Origin: Rhodospirillaceae bacterium
GTDB taxonomy: Bacteria > Pseudomonadota > Alphaproteobacteria > Rhodospirillales > Rhodospirillaceae
Assembly (NCBI GenBank): GCA_040219235.1
Contig: JAVJSV010000011.1
Span: 1,269,103-1,333,102 of the forward strand
Direction of reading: 5' to 3'
DNA length: 64,000 bases
Shown: positions 16,602 to 24,009 of the stretch, piece by piece
Position numbering within the stretch: position 1 is the stretch's first letter
How the letters are laid out: every line of letters starts with the position of its first letter
Translations under genes and position numbers: made by a program
Notes under the pieces: model-generated
What the model was told of the DNA's origin: nothing
Databases searched by the model: none
The model's input: the letters and a program-made list of their open reading frames with translations, nothing else

Positions 16602-17714
16602 ATGCTGCCATCAGATTTCACGACGGACTCAGTCCTGACACCCAGCGCCTCAAGGCGGTCTGTCTTGCGCGGGTTCGGCACGGGGGCGCTGACGATTGCC
16701 GGGGCCTCGGCGGCAGGGCTGCCGGCCTCAGCGCCGGTATCTGCGGCGGCGCCAGCCTCAGATGGCGGGCTCAACTACAACGACCCCAAAGACAATCTTT
16801 ATGCTTTCGCGAAAATCTGGTCATCGTTTGAGAAGCCCATCATCGGCGGCTTTCACGGCCTGATGTATATCCGCAGTGGCACCAATCGCATGATCCCGGT
16901 GTTCGGCTATGAAGGCACGGGTGTTCTGCAAGCGCGCTGGGAGCCGGATGGCACCTTGACCCGCGTGTCCCGCGAGACCGGTTTTTTCACGGATCTGCGG
17001 ACCGGCGATATTCTGGAAACCTGGGACAACCCGATCACCGGCGAAACCGTCCCGGTGTATCATTTCTATAATCCGTTGCTGGTGCGCAAGATGGATAACG
17101 AAATGTCTACCTTCAACTTTGGTAAGGCGACCGACGCACCGACCAAAATGAACGAAGGCACAGTGTTCCCTGACGAGACCGGAAAGATTCCGTTCATTCT
17201 GCCGTTCCAGCAATACGGCGATGATTTGATGCTGAACTGGGATTACACCCACGAATACACCAATCCCGTCACACCGGAAGGCTGGCCCAAAGCCTCAACG
17301 GGCGCGCGCATCTCACCGTCCGAACACTTCACCTTTCATATGTCGAAGACTGAACTTGAAGACCGCAGTTTGCCGACCGCGCGGTTTGTTGCCGGGTTCT
17401 CGCGCATCTCTCAGGCTTGGCCGTGGATGATGATGGGCGGTAGTGGCATGGAAGATCTCCAGATGTTTGGCCGTATGCACAGTCACAAGGGGTTGCCCGG
17501 CACCGCCGAAGTGCGCCCGAAAGTGCTCGCGTATATTGAGAAGCACGCACCGGACTATCTAACGCTGCCTGACACATGGGAGATGAAAAGTTTCCGGGTC
17601 GATACCTGGTCCTGTTACGCGGCGGACGTGCCCCCTGAAAATCCAGATTACGCCTGGGCGGAAAAACGCCCCGACAATGTGGCTGGTCCACCCACCGGGT
17701 CTGGGGCCTTATAA
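16602..17714 (+). CDS. Tat-exported DUF1838-family protein (long form)
   Basis: A 370-residue exported protein. The Tat leader SRRSVLRGFGTGALTIAG lies at residues 17-34. The mature part resembles DUF1838 proteins: LNYNDPKDNLYAFAKIWSSF, GDILETWDNPITGETV and a C-terminal FSRISQAWPWMMMG...YIEKHAPDYL region. That region aligns by eye with the shorter DUF1838 protein at 25668 (FRPWMGMDDS...WVDTNYPGFL). The function of the family is not established. ATG 16602 is chosen for its GGGGGGAGG site and Tat motif placement; longer in-frame starts would run into the divergent hydrolase promoter. A strong terminator follows. Confidence 0.78.
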   Translation: MLPSDFTTDSVLTPSASRRSVLRGFGTGALTIAGASAAGLPASAPVSAAAPASDGGLNYNDPKDNLYAFAKIWSSFEKPIIGGFHGLMYIRSGTNRMIPVFGYEGTGVLQARWEPDGTLTRVSRETGFFTDLRTGDILETWDNPITGETVPVYHFYNPLLVRKMDNEMSTFNFGKATDAPTKMNEGTVFPDETGKIPFILPFQQYGDDLMLNWDYTHEYTNPVTPEGWPKASTGARISPSEHFTFHMSKTELEDRSLPTARFVAGFSRISQAWPWMMMGGSGMEDLQMFGRMHSHKGLPGTAEVRPKVLAYIEKHAPDYLTLPDTWEMKSFRVDTWSCYAADVPPENPDYAWAEKRPDNVAGPPTGSGAL

Positions 17715-17735
17715 GCTAAAAGAGTAAGCCAAAAG

Positions 17736-17765
17736 AAAAGGGGCGGCTCAAAAGCCGCCCCTTTT
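17736..17765. terminator. Bidirectional rho-independent terminator
   Basis: A perfect 13-bp stem, AAAAGGGGCGGCT paired with AGCCGCCCCTTTT, encloses the 4-nt loop CAAA. The A-tract on one side and T-tract on the other let it end both the rightward DUF1838 gene (stop at 17714) and the leftward PepSY gene (stop at 17788). Confidence 0.9.
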
Positions 17766-17787
17766 TGCGTGAGGTCGTTAAGGGCTC

Positions 17788-18501
17788 TTAGCGAACCGGA
17801 TGCATCCGGCCATTGTCGCGGTCAATGCTGCGGCGCACGACCAGGGAGTCATCGATGGTCAGGATTTCAACAATGATCGTGTCATCGTCGATGGCTTCCA
17901 CAGACCCAACTTTTAAGCGGTCGTTGCCAGATAGGATCAAGCGAGACTCGGCCAGGGTGCGGGCTTGTGCAACGGTCAGACCCAAATCTCCATTTCTCGG
18001 TCCCATGGCCAGCGCCAGGGAAGAGAAATTACCGCCACGCTTGCCACGGGCAAACTGACCATGCGGTCCTTTATGGTCGCGTCCTGGGCCACGTAACTCA
18101 CTACGGCGGCCTTCACGGTCGAACCGGCGGTCCATATCAGCGGGGCGTCCGGTGCGGGTGGAAATTTCAACCGTCTGCACCAAGGAGTCATCCTTGGTGA
18201 CGATATCGACCAACACGGTGTCGTTGGCGCTTTCGGTGATGCCGCCAACTTTAAGATTGGTGTCGCCCATGCTGGCGATGCGGCCTTCTACAATAGCGCG
18301 CACTTGGTCGGCGGACAGATCCTTATCCATGCGCTCCATGCGTTCTTGTTGGCGCTCTTCAAAGCGGGCACGATGGTCAGCGCGGGGGTCAGAGTTGTCT
18401 TCAGCGGCAAAAGTCGGGCTGAGGACGGCCCAGCAGGCCAGCAACACAAAAGCGGTTAATGACGTTTTAATAGCGTTTTCGATGATAAAATTCTTGTTCA
18501 T
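17788..18501 (-). CDS. Exported tandem PepSY-like protein next to an OmpR/EnvZ-type pair
   Basis: A 237-residue protein with signal peptide ending SPTFAAED. Two PepSY-like repeats are visible. The first, LSADQVRAIVEGRIAS...VDIVTKDDSLVQTVEI, covers residues 62-115; the second, LTVAQARTLAESRLIL...VEILTIDDSLVVRRSI, covers 177-230. The linker is rich in Arg/Asp/Gly (DRRFDREGRR). PepSY domains are thought to modulate proteases or sensors in the envelope. The divergent neighbours are an OmpR-family regulator and its histidine kinase, whose periplasmic domain has a similar Arg/Pro/Asp-rich segment, so a feedback or sensing role is plausible. The ribosome site is AAAGGACG. Confidence 0.8.
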   Translation of the reverse strand: MNKNFIIENAIKTSLTAFVLLACWAVLSPTFAAEDNSDPRADHRARFEERQQERMERMDKDLSADQVRAIVEGRIASMGDTNLKVGGITESANDTVLVDIVTKDDSLVQTVEISTRTGRPADMDRRFDREGRRSELRGPGRDHKGPHGQFARGKRGGNFSSLALAMGPRNGDLGLTVAQARTLAESRLILSGNDRLKVGSVEAIDDDTIIVEILTIDDSLVVRRSIDRDNGRMHPVR

Positions 18502-18671
18502 GATTTACGTCCTTTGTTCTTAGCCCCTGGGGGAGTCAGGGGAGGGTGGTCAGCGGTGGCCCATTGTGATGATGGGGGATCAGGCCACCTTCCGGACCCG
18601 GCTTAAGGGATTGGGGATTTTCCCAGAGGGAATTTCCTTAGGGGAGGATTTCGCCGGGCCCGGTGGGGGAT

Positions 18672-18705
18672 GTAGCTGCCGTTAAAGGGGGCAAGCGGCA
18701 GCTAC
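18672..18705 (-). promoter_or_regulatory. Perfect inverted repeat spanning the stop codon of a 31-codon ORF
   Basis: GTAGCTGCCG (18672-18681) pairs perfectly with CGGCAGCTAC (18696-18705) across a 14-nt loop that contains the TAA stop of the small ORF. No T-tract follows on the leftward transcript, so it is not a simple intrinsic terminator. It could be an attenuator, a processing site or a stabiliser between the small ORF and the PepSY gene 180 nt downstream. Confidence 0.55.
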
Positions 18706-18777
18706 GGTCGAGGCGACAGTCGCCCAGGTGGTAAGAAGAACCAGGCTGGTGACTGCGGTGTTCAAAATGGTGTCCAT
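18682..18777 (-). CDS. 31-residue signal-peptide-like small protein
   Basis: A short ORF encoding a product of 31 residues that is almost entirely a signal-peptide-like sequence (TILNTAVTSLVLLTTWATVA, ending AAACPL). Support comes from its ribosome site AAAGGACG 6 nt before the ATG. The PepSY gene downstream has the same ribosome-site sequence, and its own leader (NAIKTSLTAFVLLACWAVL) resembles this peptide. It may be a truncated duplicate of that gene's 5' end, a leader peptide or a small membrane protein. No homologue is recognised. Confidence 0.5.
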   Translation of the reverse strand: MDTILNTAVTSLVLLTTWATVASTVAAACPL

Positions 18778-19013
18778 CGTTTTCGTCCTTTTTTTGTGTC
18801 CGGGTCGCTCTGTCTGTTTGGCGGGGCCGGATGTTTGAAGCTCTGTAATTTCGTGCTCTGTAATTTTGATGGGCCCACTATGCCTGCCGTCTGTAACGCA
18901 GCGATGTCGCAAACCATGGAAAAGTGTAACTGGCGGTAACAGAAGGCCGGTTCGTTACCGTTTGTTGCGGGAATAGTGGTGTTTTTCAGTCATTCGCCTG
19001 TAATATCCTGGCC
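18778..19013. promoter_or_regulatory. Divergent spacer with OmpR/CpxR-like direct-repeat boxes
   Basis: GTAAC-N5-GTAAC lies at 18926-18940 on the + strand. An inverted copy, GTTAC-N5-GTTGC, lies at 18954-18968. CTCTGTAATTT is repeated with 15-bp period at 18841 and 18856. The spacing matches direct-repeat operators of OmpR-family regulators, notably the CpxR box GTAAA-N5-GTAAA. The region lies between the 31-residue ORF/PepSY genes and the two-component genes, so autoregulation is likely but inferred. Confidence 0.6.
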
Positions 19014-19751
19014 ATGAACACAGTCACCGAAAATACCAAGCCTCATATTCTGATTGTCGACGACGACGCAGAAATTAGAGATCTCTTGTCCCGCTTTCTG
19101 GTCAAACACGAGTTTCGGGTCACCACCGCCCGCGATGGCCGAGAAATGAAGAAGGCCCTAGCCGACTGGCAGGTCGATCTGATCGTCTTGGATTTGATGA
19201 TGCCGGGTGAAGATGGTTTGACCCTCTGCCGCAAGGTTCGGGCCGAGTCCAACATGCCGGTGATCATGCTCACCGCCATGGGCGAGGACGTGGACCGGAT
19301 CATCGGACTTGAAGTCGGCGCTGACGATTATATGGCCAAGCCGTTTAATCCCCGCGAACTGGCCGCCCGCATTAAAGCGGTGTTGCGCCGGGCCGAGCAG
19401 GGGGGCGCGCCGCCCCGCACCGACGGCGAAGCTTCAGGGCGTTACGCCTTCGCTGGCTTCTCCTTAGATCCGGCCACACGGTCTTTGTACAATGGTGAAG
19501 ACGAGATCGATATCACCGCTGGCGAGTACGACCTGTTGCTGGCTTTTGTCGAACACCCGCAACGCATTCTCAACCGCGATCAATTGCTGGATATGGCCAA
19601 GGGCCGTTCGGCGATTCCCTTTGACCGCTCTATTGATGTGCAGGTTGGCCGTCTGCGCAAAAAAATCGAACCCGACTATCGCGAGCCCACGCTGATCAAA
19701 ACCGTACGCGGAGGTGGCTACATGCTCACCGCCGAGGTTGAACGGGTTTAA
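19014..19751 (+). CDS. OmpR-family response regulator
   Basis: A 245-residue DNA-binding response regulator. The receiver domain covers residues 10-125, with acidic pocket VDDDAE, phospho-acceptor D60 in VLDLMMPGEDG, and Lys in DDYMAKPFNPREL. A C-terminal winged helix of the Trans_reg_C type follows (DEIDITAGEYDLLLAF...FDRSIDVQVGRLRKKIEPDYREPTLIKTVRGGGYML). The partner kinase gene starts 7 nt after its stop. Neighbouring PepSY genes and GTAAC boxes upstream suggest an envelope-stress function and autoregulation. Confidence 0.92.
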   Translation: MNTVTENTKPHILIVDDDAEIRDLLSRFLVKHEFRVTTARDGREMKKALADWQVDLIVLDLMMPGEDGLTLCRKVRAESNMPVIMLTAMGEDVDRIIGLEVGADDYMAKPFNPRELAARIKAVLRRAEQGGAPPRTDGEASGRYAFAGFSLDPATRSLYNGEDEIDITAGEYDLLLAFVEHPQRILNRDQLLDMAKGRSAIPFDRSIDVQVGRLRKKIEPDYREPTLIKTVRGGGYMLTAEVERV

Positions 19752-19758
19752 CCGGATC

Positions 19759-21258
19759 ATGAAACGCATTCTTCCTGACAGCCTTGGGGGGTGGGTCTTC
19801 TCTGTTGTCGCAGCAGCCGTGATCCTGATCTATGGCACATCGTTGTTGGCCTATTTTATTTTCAGCGATGACCGCGCCGCCGCCGTGGCTTCCAGTCAGG
19901 CGGCCGATCAGTTGATCGTGTTTAAGCGGGTGATTGAACAAACCGATCCGCGCGAGCAACGCGCTTTGATCCGGCGCCTCAACTCTCCGGGGTTGCGTAT
20001 GATCATCACCAACCGTCCCATCGTCAGAGAATCTGATGACTCGTTTGTGTCTCGGATTGTGTTCCGCAAGCTGCAACGTGAATTCCCGGAAGGCACAGAA
20101 ATCTATACCGACAGCCGCATCGTCGAAACTCTCGGTGATGAACGCTTTCCAACAGAGGAAGAAGTGCGACGCAATATGCGCCGTCATCGCGATGAAATGG
20201 ACCACCCTCCGCCACCGCAGGAGAGTGAATTCGGCCCCCGGCCTGGGCCTGAGGGGCGCTTTAATCCAGACCGCCGCGGTTTTGAATTGGACCAAACGTT
20301 TAGAGACATCCGCGGCTTTCAGCCCTTTGTCCGCGCGTCTATTCGCTTCGGCGAAAATGCCTGGCTAAACGCCCGTGTTGACCTTGATCTTACGGAAGAC
20401 AGTGCGCGCAGCCTGCCGTGGCTCTGGACCACGGTAATAACGCTTCTGATTGCCAGTCTTGCGGTGTGGGCCGTACGCCGGGCCACCCAGCCCGTGCTAT
20501 TGTTTGCCGCCGCCGCCGAGCGCCTCGGCATGAGCCTCAATGCAGAACCCTTGGCCGAGACCGGGACCGGCGAAGTGCGCCGCGCCGCGCGGGCGTTCAA
20601 CACCATGCAAAGCCGGTTGCAACGCTTTGTTCAAGACCGCACACAAATGCTAGCGGCTATTTCACATGACCTGCGCACCCCCATCACGCGCATGCGCCTG
20701 CGCGCTGAGTTCATTGATGATGACGCGCAGCGCGACAAAATGCTGTCTGACCTCGATGACATGGAAGCGATGATCAAATCCACGCTGGCTTTCGCGCGGG
20801 ATGATGCCGCCAATGAGGCTGCGGACATCACTGATGTTGCGGCCTTGGTCGCGCGGATTGTCAGCGATGAAACAGAATCAGGGGTGCAGGCCACCTACAA
20901 TGGCCCACAAAGTTTGGAGCTCTTTGTAAGGCCGCTGGGATTGAAACGGGCACTCACCAACCTTGTTGAGAACGCGATCAAGTACGGCGAAAAGGCCGAG
21001 GTTAAACTCACTCGCTTGGACGAGGTTGTTGAAATTCTGATTGACGATTCAGGCCCCGGCATACCCGACGATCAGAAAGAACAGGTGTTTAACCCATTCT
21101 ATCGTTTGGAAACCTCGCGCTCGCGCGATACCGGCGGCACCGGGCTGGGGATGACCATCGCCCGCAACGCCATCCGGTCCATGGGCGGTGATATCGAGCT
21201 AATCAACCGCGCTGAAGGTGGTTTACGCACGCGGGTCACGCTGCCCATGCAGAGTTAG
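19759..21258 (+). CDS. EnvZ-like sensor histidine kinase
   Basis: A 499-residue membrane kinase. The first transmembrane helix lies at residues 9-32 and the second near residue 220. They bound a periplasmic domain with an unusual Pro/Arg/Asp-rich stretch (DEMDHPPPPQ, FGPRPGPEGRFNPDRRG). A HAMP linker (RRATQPVLLFAAAAERLG) follows. HisKA has the H-box AAISHDLRTPITRMRL. HATPase has N-box NLVENAIKYG, G1 DSGPGIPDDQ and G2 GTGLGMTIARNAI. All catalytic motifs are intact. ATG 19759 is chosen over an upstream in-frame start that overlaps the regulator gene. The signal is unknown; envelope cations, misfolded protein or the adjacent PepSY proteins are candidates. Confidence 0.9.
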   Translation: MKRILPDSLGGWVFSVVAAAVILIYGTSLLAYFIFSDDRAAAVASSQAADQLIVFKRVIEQTDPREQRALIRRLNSPGLRMIITNRPIVRESDDSFVSRIVFRKLQREFPEGTEIYTDSRIVETLGDERFPTEEEVRRNMRRHRDEMDHPPPPQESEFGPRPGPEGRFNPDRRGFELDQTFRDIRGFQPFVRASIRFGENAWLNARVDLDLTEDSARSLPWLWTTVITLLIASLAVWAVRRATQPVLLFAAAAERLGMSLNAEPLAETGTGEVRRAARAFNTMQSRLQRFVQDRTQMLAAISHDLRTPITRMRLRAEFIDDDAQRDKMLSDLDDMEAMIKSTLAFARDDAANEAADITDVAALVARIVSDETESGVQATYNGPQSLELFVRPLGLKRALTNLVENAIKYGEKAEVKLTRLDEVVEILIDDSGPGIPDDQKEQVFNPFYRLETSRSRDTGGTGLGMTIARNAIRSMGGDIELINRAEGGLRTRVTLPMQS

Positions 21259-21304
21259 CGTAGATTATTGCCCTAGTTTCTAATGGTTCAATGGCTCTAA
21301 CATC

Positions 21305-21997
21305 CTAAGACCAGTCATTTTGGTGAGGGCGGCATGTCTCAGATCCTGCAATCGCCAATTTCTTTGGTGGTAGAAATTTACCGATCAGATATTCGGCAAC
21401 CAACAAGTTGAGCACCCAGGCAGATACCATCATGCCATCACGGAGCGGTCCAAGCGGCTCTGTTCCAGCAACGATAATCCAACCAATACCCAAGAATGTC
21501 TGTGTTGAAGCGCCTTGGCCGATTGCATAGGCTCGGACCATTGAAGCGCTGTGTTGGAAGATGTTTCCAGACATAATTGCGATGACCGCCCATCCGATCA
21601 AGCCAAACATCAATAAGCCCAGAGTGATCCGCGCCCAATACAGCATGTTCCCCTGGAGCTCGCCAGGAAACGCATAATAATGGGTCATCCACACTCCAGT
21701 TGCCGCAGATGCACAGCCTGCAATAGCTGTCACGCGGCCCATAGCGCGATGGGTTGCAGGGCGGTGGCGCTTTATGCTTGGCAAGAACTGCACTGCGCCT
21801 AAAAGGCAGAACAGGGAACTGCTTAAAATGTGCAGAACGATTGGCAAAGGAGCAGCCAAAGCGCGCGGGTTCTCAGGCGCAATTGCGGGTCCACCCGTAA
21901 GTTCGAGTATTCTGAACAATCCGCCAAAAGCTGGAATAAAGGAGTAGATAAGTATGAAGAGTAATATTGTCCATTCAGGTCTGCTCAATATTTTCAT
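21305..21997 (-). CDS. DUF2306-type multipass membrane protein
   Basis: A 230-residue membrane protein with about six or seven hydrophobic helices. The pattern IVLHILSSSLFCLLGAVQFLPSIKRHRPATHRAMGRV matches DUF2306: a His in one helix, a G-x-x-Q-F motif, and a loop with RPATHRAMGR before the next helix. The function of the family is unknown. ATG 21997 is preferred to a GTG 24 nt upstream, though the ribosome site is weak. It lies 130 nt downstream of the methyltransferase on the same strand, possibly as one unit. Confidence 0.72.
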   Translation of the reverse strand: MKILSRPEWTILLFILIYSFIPAFGGLFRILELTGGPAIAPENPRALAAPLPIVLHILSSSLFCLLGAVQFLPSIKRHRPATHRAMGRVTAIAGCASAATGVWMTHYYAFPGELQGNMLYWARITLGLLMFGLIGWAVIAIMSGNIFQHSASMVRAYAIGQGASTQTFLGIGWIIVAGTEPLGPLRDGMMVSAWVLNLLVAEYLIGKFLPPKKLAIAGSETCRPHQNDWS

Positions 21998-22127
21998 AAG
22001 GTGCTCTTTCGGTTGCCGCACTAAGGCGTGGCGTGCTGCTAGGGGGTGTCACTGGGGTTAAGCGGGTCGCGAATATTGTCGAGTGCCACATCTGTTCCCC
22101 GAATAGATAGGTGTGCGTTGGATTGTT

Positions 22128-22877
22128 TCACCCAGGCTTGTGCGCCCAAAAAGCAAGACTTGCCTGTCCTGCGTACGCCCCGAGCTTGACGGGCAGACAC
22201 TCGATATTCGACAAGTGGCAATCGCGCAGCCACTCGACGCCTTGTCTTTGAGTGACGGCCCATGTCCGCCAACGGAGTTGAATAAGCGCGCCAAAAACCG
22301 AACGTCGCGTCATACAAACAAACAGCAGACCTCCTGGCTTCAACACGCGGACCATCTCGGTGATCGCCCGGCAAGGATCCGGTAGATGTTCAAGGACATG
22401 TGCGGCCATAACGAGATCAAAGGACTGATCAGTGTAGGGTATCGAAAGGATGTCGGCCTGTTTGAGTTTCGGTGAGAGTCCGGCCTGTTGCATTGCAAAT
22501 TCTGCTGAGGCCAGCATTTTTCCGGATACGTCAATGCCGTGATAGGCGATCGGGTTGGATAGAATACGGTCTAGTGCGATCGAGAGGCTTCCGCATCCAA
22601 TCCCACAATCAAGTACCTTTACCCCGGTCCCCGCAAGAGCAACCCTGGCACCGCTTGCAATCAGCGGTTCTTGATATGCGTCTTCAAGCCGAAAATGATG
22701 CGCCGTTCGGGCCCAGCTTCCGGCAAGTGCATCATACCGCTTAGCCAATTCCAAAGGGGTCCGAATACGTCTGCTGATTGCTACGTGCCAAGAGCCAAGC
22801 TGACGACTTGCCACCGGGATCGTTTTCATACCCGAGAGTCCAACTGAAGCGGCTTTTAATTGCTCAGGGACGCTCAT
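22128..22877 (-). CDS. Class I SAM-dependent methyltransferase
   Basis: A 249-residue methyltransferase. The SAM-binding motif I is VKVLDCGIGCGSLSIALD near residue 87, followed by the acidic YHGIDVSGKML loop and motif IV FDLVMAAHVLEHLPDP. VRVLKPGGLLFVCM follows. The fold is that of UbiE/Methyltransf_11 enzymes; the substrate cannot be inferred. ATG 22877 is preferred over an in-frame TTG 9 nt upstream. It is divergent from a LysR regulator with about 100 nt between starts, the usual layout of a LysR-regulated gene. Confidence 0.85.
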   Translation of the reverse strand: MSVPEQLKAASVGLSGMKTIPVASRQLGSWHVAISRRIRTPLELAKRYDALAGSWARTAHHFRLEDAYQEPLIASGARVALAGTGVKVLDCGIGCGSLSIALDRILSNPIAYHGIDVSGKMLASAEFAMQQAGLSPKLKQADILSIPYTDQSFDLVMAAHVLEHLPDPCRAITEMVRVLKPGGLLFVCMTRRSVFGALIQLRWRTWAVTQRQGVEWLRDCHLSNIECLPVKLGAYAGQASLAFWAHKPG

Positions 22878-22979
22878 TGCAACCAACCTACATGTGTGAG
22901 ACTTGCCATGAGAGGGAAGCTAAATCCAAACCGAATCATACGAAATTGCATAATAGTGTTGTTCTGGTATGCTTAAATA

Positions 22980-23867
22980 ATGGAGTGGAAAAGAACAGCA
23001 TTCGATTGGAATCAAGCACGCGCCTTTCTGGTAACAGCCGAAGAAGGGTCGCTGTCTGCGGCGGCACGGGCGCTTGGGTTAACACAGCCGACCCTCAGCC
23101 GACAGGTGGCGGGCATCGAAGAGGCGCTGGGGGTTACGCTGTTTGAAAGAACATCGCGCGCCCTTCTGCTGACACAGGCAGGGACAGAGTTGCTGGAGCA
23201 TTTTCGCAGCATGGGAAATGCAGCCAACAGCATATCCATCGCCGCTACGGGTCAATCTCAAAACATTACTGGAAACGTGGTGATCGCATCCACGGATTTG
23301 ATGGCGACACATTACCTGCCATCAATCCTCAAAAAACTCAGGACCAAAGCACCGGAACTTCAGGTCGAGATTATTACATCGAACCACTTGAGCGACTTGC
23401 GGCGGCGTGAAGCCGACATCGCAATCCGTCACGCCCGCCCACAAGACGAAAACTTGTTCGCAAAGCGCATGCGCGACACCACGGCACATCTCTATGCATC
23501 CGCGTCATACGTCAAAGAGGCTGGCCGTCCGTCACAAGCCTCTGAATTCTCCACAATGCAATTCGTAGGGGTCGAGAATCCCGAGGGGATGCTTGGCCTC
23601 TTGGCCTCACGCGGGCTTAATCTAACCACAGCGAATTTCAACTTTTCTACGGCCAGTGGTCCCTTATTATTGGAGTTGATTCGGAACGGGCTCGGTGTCG
23701 GCTTCCTTCCGATAGAGATTGCCAAGAAATACCCCGAGCTTGAAAACATATGGCCAGTGTTCGAGCCAATACAGATTGAAACTTGGCTGGTTGCGCATCG
23801 CGAACTAAGAACGAGCCCGCGTATTCGCCTGATCTTCGATCTTTTGTCTGACGGCCTTGGCCAGTGA
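22980..23867 (+). CDS. LysR-family transcriptional regulator
   Basis: A 295-residue LysR regulator. The N-terminal winged helix-turn-helix is clear: FDWNQARAFLVTAEEGSLSAAARALGLTQPTLSRQVAGIEEALGVTLFERTSRALLLTQAG, residues 8-68. A type 2 periplasmic-binding-fold effector domain follows (GNVVIASTDLMATHYLPSILKKL). It probably controls the divergent methyltransferase and DUF2306 genes; the effector is unknown. Candidate T-N11-A boxes in the short spacer could not be singled out. Confidence 0.93.
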   Translation: MEWKRTAFDWNQARAFLVTAEEGSLSAAARALGLTQPTLSRQVAGIEEALGVTLFERTSRALLLTQAGTELLEHFRSMGNAANSISIAATGQSQNITGNVVIASTDLMATHYLPSILKKLRTKAPELQVEIITSNHLSDLRRREADIAIRHARPQDENLFAKRMRDTTAHLYASASYVKEAGRPSQASEFSTMQFVGVENPEGMLGLLASRGLNLTTANFNFSTASGPLLLELIRNGLGVGFLPIEIAKKYPELENIWPVFEPIQIETWLVAHRELRTSPRIRLIFDLLSDGLGQ

Positions 23868-24009
23868 GCCCGCCGCTCTGTCTCTTAACAACGAGGGGCA
23901 TAAGAAATCGAATTGAACAAAGCAAACCGTAAGTTTCAGGACACAGCAGTCTCGTCAGAGCCCTTGCTTCAGAGTAGTCTCTTAATAGCCACGCGGCGGG
24001 GAGGGCACC

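Noticed and set aside
22039..22374. 111-codon open frame at the methyltransferase 3' end
   Set aside because: Different frame of the methyltransferase gene on the same strand, without motif or ribosome site.
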